A stretch of DNA of 46,455 nt from Butyrivibrio sp. (lineage in GTDB: Bacteria > Bacillota > Clostridia > Lachnospirales > Lachnospiraceae). The stretch covers positions 1 to 46,455 of the forward strand of contig NZ_JAGAYD010000265.1 in NCBI RefSeq assembly GCF_017940685.1, given 5' to 3'. Below the pieces are notes generated by a model that was not told the origin of the DNA, did not search any database, and worked only from the letters and a program-made list of their open reading frames with translations. The position numbers and the translations under genes were made by a program. Numbering within the stretch: the first letter of the stretch is position 1; every line of letters starts with the position of its first letter. Below are positions 43,225 to 46,455 of the stretch, piece after piece.

Positions 43225-44043
43225 TCAGAACTCCATCTGATACCCGACCTTCATCTGGTTTACGGTATCGCCAAGTTCTCTTTTCAGTATGCCATATGCG
43301 TGGCCCTTGGTGCAGTGGCCTGTGCACACGTAATCTATTCCGGTAGCCTTTATATTCTGCGCCAGGGCTGTGATCTCTTCATCAGATTTGTTAAACAGGT
43401 GGAAACCGCCTACAAGGCCGTATACGCGCTTATCCGGGAAGGTTTCTTTTACCTCGTTTATGATGTTTGCTGCTCCGCCATGAGAGCAGGAGTTTATGAT
43501 AAGGAGCCCTTTTTCGGTCTCAAGGACAAGGCTCTGCTCGTGGGAGAAGTCATCTGGGATCCAGCCCTTACCTGTTTTCCTGTACATTGACTCGCGTTTG
43601 CCAACTTCAGAAAGATTTGCAGTTTTGTGGGGGATGAGATATACCCCATCTGTGATTTGGTAGTCTCCTGATACCAGTTCTATGCGATCTTTGTAGCTTC
43701 GGATCAGATTTCTTGGGATACCAATGTATTTCTTAAAGATGAATTTCTTGTGGTAGCAGTTATCGGCTGCAGAATCTCTCAGGTAAAATTTGGCGTGGGA
43801 GTTGTGATCGAAAAACGCCGGGATACCGTTGGCGTGGTCATAGTGAGCATGGCTCAATATACCAAAGTCAATGCTGTCAACGTCGATGCCGAGCTTTCCC
43901 ATGTTCTTAAGGAACAGGTCGGAAGCTCCAGCATCTACTAAGATCTTCTTGTCTCCAAACTCCACCAGGACGCACAGTCCCCACTCTCCGGAGATTTCTT
44001 CGTTTGAAATGTTATCTACTATTACTGTCAGCTTTGTTTTCAT
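43225..44043 (-). CDS. MBL-fold metallohydrolase (COG1237 type)
   Basis: A 272-residue metallo-beta-lactamase-fold protein. The metal site is LSHAHYDHANG (His65, His67, Asp69, His70); further HTAK-type residues and an EQSLVLETEKGLLIINSCSHGG segment with a metal-binding His are present. It resembles the MJ0301-like group annotated as dihydropterin-ribofuranosyl-aminobenzene phosphate synthase, but the bacterial substrate is not known. The start is ATG 44043, where the coding frame begins MKTKLTVIVDN with GAGGGA upstream; the open frame continues further without support. It lies convergent to the mini-HAD gene. Confidence 0.88.
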   Translation of the reverse strand: MKTKLTVIVDNISNEEISGEWGLCVLVEFGDKKILVDAGASDLFLKNMGKLGIDVDSIDFGILSHAHYDHANGIPAFFDHNSHAKFYLRDSAADNCYHKKFIFKKYIGIPRNLIRSYKDRIELVSGDYQITDGVYLIPHKTANLSEVGKRESMYRKTGKGWIPDDFSHEQSLVLETEKGLLIINSCSHGGAANIINEVKETFPDKRVYGLVGGFHLFNKSDEEITALAQNIKATGIDYVCTGHCTKGHAYGILKRELGDTVNQMKVGYQMEF

Positions 44044-44155
44044 ACTTTTTCCCTCTTTTCTCCTTAAAAGTATAGCAAACGTGGCGTGGATGACAATATA
44101 ATAAGAGTTGGAACACTTGCAGAGAGGTTTGCAAATGTGCGCAGGGAGTTTAAAT

Positions 44156-44812
44156 ATGGCAGGAATTTTGTACGCCGTAGGGGTTGGACCGGGAGATCCG
44201 GAGCTTCTTACCCTTAAGGCTGTAAAGGTGATAAATAAGGCAGATGTGATCGCTTGTCCCGCAAAAGGCGGCACTGCAGGCGTTGCATATGAGATAGCAA
44301 AAGGAGCCTGTCCTGAGATCGAGGAAAAAGAGAAGATCCTTCTTGATTTCCCCATGAAAGAGGAGGGGCTAGATGCAGCTCATCAGGAGGTTGCAAAGAG
44401 GATAGTTGATGTTCTTGGGAAAGGCAGGAGCGTGGCTTTTCTTACTTTGGGAGATCCTGGCTTTTATTCCACCTTTTTCTATATTTCAGAGATGGTAAGT
44501 GATATGGGTTTTGAGATCCAGATTGTGAGCGGAGTGACCTCTTTTTCCGGTATATCTGCAAGACTGAACATACCGATAGCACTTGGCAGGGAAAATGTGC
44601 TGATCACAACCGGAGAATTTAAGGATTTTGACGGAACACTTATCATCATGAAGGCAGGCAGCAAGCTGAAGGGATTAAAAACATGCGTTATCAAATGTGG
44701 CAAAAAGGCCTGGCTTGTTGAGAACTGCGGAATGGAGTCTGAGAAGGTTTATGAGGACGTACATGTGATTCCCGATGAGGCGGGGTATTTTTCTGTACTT
44801 ATAGTCAAGTGA
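44156..44812 (+). CDS. cobI: Precorrin-2 C20-methyltransferase
   Basis: A 218-residue SAM-dependent tetrapyrrole methylase of the CobI/CbiL type, acting early in cobalamin synthesis. Seen: YAVGVGPGDPELLTLKAV, SVAFLTLGDPGFYSTFFYI, and VSGVTSFSGISARLNIPIALG. ATG 44156 has AGGGAG 7 bases upstream. The frame extends upstream to 44108 (TTG) without a site. A TATAAT at 44097-44102 may be its promoter. No other cob/cbi gene is present in the window, and no cobalamin riboswitch was recognised upstream. Cobalt-early (CbiL) and -late (CobI) types cannot be separated here. Confidence 0.88.
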   Translation: MAGILYAVGVGPGDPELLTLKAVKVINKADVIACPAKGGTAGVAYEIAKGACPEIEEKEKILLDFPMKEEGLDAAHQEVAKRIVDVLGKGRSVAFLTLGDPGFYSTFFYISEMVSDMGFEIQIVSGVTSFSGISARLNIPIALGRENVLITTGEFKDFDGTLIIMKAGSKLKGLKTCVIKCGKKAWLVENCGMESEKVYEDVHVIPDEAGYFSVLIVK

Positions 44813-44861
44813 CACAATGAGGCGAAGTTGGCAACTTTTTGCGAAAAGAAAGGATGAAGGT

Positions 44862-45890
44862 ATGAGAGCACTATTTATTGGCGGAACCGGAACAATCAGC
44901 ATGGGAATAGTTAGAAGGCTTTCTGAGGACCCTTTGTGGGAGGTATATCTTCTGAACAGAGGAAACAGGAAAAGTGAAGTCCCCGAGTCAGTTAAGCAGA
45001 TCATTGCAGACATAACTGATGAAGAGGATGTAAAAAAGAAGCTTGAAGGAATGACATTTGACGTTGTAAGTGACTTTATTGCTTTCGATGTCAGTGCTGT
45101 TGAGCGGGATTACAGGCTCTTTGAGGGCAGGACCAAGCAGTATATCTTTATAAGCTCTGCATCTGCTTACAATAAGCCTGCAGCATCTTATGTGATAACA
45201 GAAGGGACAACCCTTGCAAACCCTTACTGGGAGTACTCAAGGAACAAGATTGCCTGTGAGGAATTCCTTTTACGCAAGTACCGTGAAAATGGCTTCCCTG
45301 TAACAATTGTAAGGCCAAGCCACACCTATGATGAGAGACATATTCCGCTGGGAGTTCACGGAAATAAGGGCTTTTACCAGGTAATAAAGAGAATGCAGGA
45401 GGGCAAGCCCGTTATTATTCAGGGCGATGGTTCCTCTTTGTGGGCTCTTACTTTTAACAGCGATTTTGCATTAGGCTTTACGGGGCTTATGGGCAACCGA
45501 CACGCTATTGGAGAGGCTTTCCAGATAACAGGAGATGAGATCCTTACCTGGGACCAGATCTATAGGACTATTGCAGATGCTCTTTCTGTAGAACTTAAGG
45601 CATACCACGTTTCATCTGAGTTCCTTGCTGAGGTGGGTGAGAAGTACGGCTACGATTTCAGGGGAGGGCTTCTTGGAGACAAGGCAGTATCTGTGGTGTT
45701 TGACAATGCCAAGCTAAAAAGGCTTGTGCCTCAGATGACCACAAATATTCCATTCCATAAGGGGGTCCGTATGGCTCTTGACTATGTGCTTTCACACCCT
45801 GAAGAATATGAAGAGGATCCTGAGTTTGACAAGTTCTGTGATAAGGTTATAAGTGCATTAGAAGATGCAAAGAAAAAAGTAATAGAATGA
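44862..45890 (+). CDS. Extended SDR, NAD-dependent epimerase/dehydratase family
   Basis: A 342-residue extended short-chain dehydrogenase. The N-terminal ALFIGGTGTISMGIVRRL is the nucleotide-binding GGTGxI loop, followed by DVVSDFIAFD, YIFISSASAYNKPA and a RNKIACEEF segment, where the usual YxxxK appears as SRNKIAC preceded by YWEYS (YSRNK). ITIVRPSHTYDERHIP follows. Substrate specificity is not recognisable. ATG 44862 has AAAGGA 8 bases upstream; 15 codons of the longer frame are discarded. It is 49 bases after cobI and probably co-transcribed. Confidence 0.88.
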   Translation: MRALFIGGTGTISMGIVRRLSEDPLWEVYLLNRGNRKSEVPESVKQIIADITDEEDVKKKLEGMTFDVVSDFIAFDVSAVERDYRLFEGRTKQYIFISSASAYNKPAASYVITEGTTLANPYWEYSRNKIACEEFLLRKYRENGFPVTIVRPSHTYDERHIPLGVHGNKGFYQVIKRMQEGKPVIIQGDGSSLWALTFNSDFALGFTGLMGNRHAIGEAFQITGDEILTWDQIYRTIADALSVELKAYHVSSEFLAEVGEKYGYDFRGGLLGDKAVSVVFDNAKLKRLVPQMTTNIPFHKGVRMALDYVLSHPEEYEEDPEFDKFCDKVISALEDAKKKVIE

Positions 45891-45909
45891 ATGGAAAAGG
45901 TGAGATATT

Positions 45910-46371
45910 ATGACTCGTAGAGAAGCTGCCATGGCAAATTTTTTGAAGGGCTATAATTGTTCACAGTCAGTAGCACTGGCTTTTGCGGACATGATTGATA
46001 TAGATGAAGCCACGTTATCAAAGCTCTCATCCTCTTTTGGTGGAGGAATGGGGAGGCTAAGAGAGGTGTGCGGCTCTGTCAGCGGAATGTTCATGGTCGC
46101 AGGGCTGTTATATGGCTATGATGGACCTGAAACCGGACAGCTGAAGGCAGATCATTATGCCAGGATACAGGAGCTGGCAAGACGATTTGAGGAAAAGCAT
46201 GGATCCATTGTCTGCAGAGAACTGCTTGGCTTAAGTGTTAGGCACGATGTTCCAGTTCCTGAAGCAAGGACCTCTGAATACTACAAAAAACGCCCCTGCC
46301 CGGAGATAATAGGTGATGCTGCGGAGATCCTGGAGCAGTTCATTAACGAACAAAACGAGCAAAACAGCTAA
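45910..46371 (+). CDS. C_GCAxxG_C_C family protein
   Basis: A 153-residue protein of the C_GCAxxG_C_C family, with Cys at YNCSQSVALAF, EVCGSVSGMFMVAGL, IVCRELL and RPCPEII, the usual four-Cys spacing. In place of GCAxxG the second block reads CGSVSG, with Ala replaced by Ser. GGGMGRLREVCGSVSG is preserved. These small redox or metal-binding proteins have no firm role. AAGGTGAG precedes the ATG. It is 19 bases after the SDR gene and likely in the same operon. Confidence 0.9.
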   Translation: MTRREAAMANFLKGYNCSQSVALAFADMIDIDEATLSKLSSSFGGGMGRLREVCGSVSGMFMVAGLLYGYDGPETGQLKADHYARIQELARRFEEKHGSIVCRELLGLSVRHDVPVPEARTSEYYKKRPCPEIIGDAAEILEQFINEQNEQNS

Positions 46372-46390
46372 ATGCTTGCAGGTAACGATT

Positions 46391-46455
46391 ATGGGAAACG
46401 AAAATGGAACATGGATAATGTATGGCGTTGACTGGGATGATCCTGAATGCCTTCA
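46391..46455 (+). CDS. Partial CDS at window end (possible AlkZ-related protein)
   Basis: An open frame begins MGNENGTWIMYGVDWDDPEC and runs off the window. The start has AGGTAAC about five bases before it. The MYGVDWDDPEC opening resembles the start of AlkZ-related (winged-helix) proteins of Clostridia as I remember them, but only 21 residues are visible. Confidence 0.45.
   Translation, partial: MGNENGTWIMYGVDWDDPECL

Noticed and set aside
44044-44155. Cobalamin riboswitch before cobI
   Set aside because: The 112-base gap lacks the B12-box and the aptamer would be about 200 bases.
1-46455. tRNA, rRNA, prophage or complete insertion sequence
   Set aside because: No cloverleaf, rRNA-like stretch, integrase, transposase or phage structural gene was seen.

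Overview
The window looks like a chromosomal segment of an anaerobic, low-to-mid GC Gram-positive bacterium, most likely a Lachnospiraceae (Butyrivibrio or Pseudobutyrivibrio type). This is inferred from gene content: the Memo/AMMECR1/radical-SAM set, the DUF4867 protein, KtrAB, plant-cell-wall glycosidases, a C_GCAxxG_C_C protein, a Gram-positive LexA box, GGAGG-type ribosome binding sites and tightly overlapping ATGA/GTGA operons. No phage, complete insertion sequence, CRISPR array, tRNA or rRNA was seen.

Layout. Positions 1-960 are non-coding, with two families of short inverted words and one REP-like palindromic remnant. At 965-6682 a DUF4867 gene diverges from a two-gene sensory operon: a 1,223-residue membrane receptor (multi-TM domain, extracellular propeller, Y_Y_Y, HD-GYP c-di-GMP phosphodiesterase) and a BMP-family binding protein. 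A membrane-anchored propeller-like protein follows a terminator, then a nucleotidase, a small protein and an RluA-type pseudouridine synthase. At 10167-13440 lie a fused Memo-AMMECR1 protein, its radical-SAM partner and a DUF7916-like TIM-barrel protein. Two minus-strand genes (GIY-YIG nuclease, lipoprotein esterase) precede DUF4230 - membrane protein - ktrB - ktrA. After a terminator come trpE-trpG, a convergent MFS transporter, and a seven-gene run (21477-26903) of hydrolases, a kinase and oxidoreductases. A hipBA module follows with its own strong promoter.

The second half holds a rhodanese-TtcA fusion, a bidirectional terminator, a minus-strand beta-helix lipoprotein with a repetitive Pro/Gly linker, and an operon of GH27 alpha-galactosidase, truncated pyruvate kinase-like protein, SGNH hydrolase and TcdA. 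Next are a PAP2 phosphatase, a histidine phosphatase, a mini Sel1 protein, a GH53 endo-galactanase lipoprotein, a UvrD-type helicase and xpt. An SOS promoter (TTGCAA, 17 bp, TATAAT with a LexA box in the spacer) then drives a Y-family polymerase, a small conserved-looking protein and a mini-HAD protein. The end carries an MBL-fold protein, a lone precorrin-2 methyltransferase, an SDR protein, a C_GCAxxG_C_C protein and the start of a further gene.

The most system-like pieces are (i) the HD-GYP receptor translationally coupled to a BMP binding protein, (ii) the SOS-controlled polymerase with its small downstream partner, (iii) several domain fusions (HAD-esterase, rhodanese-TtcA, Memo-AMMECR1), and (iv) a CTTAAA direct-repeat element shared by two separate promoters. 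The GH27 and GH53 enzymes fit a galactan/galactoside-using lifestyle. All functional statements are from reading the sequence; no database search was run.
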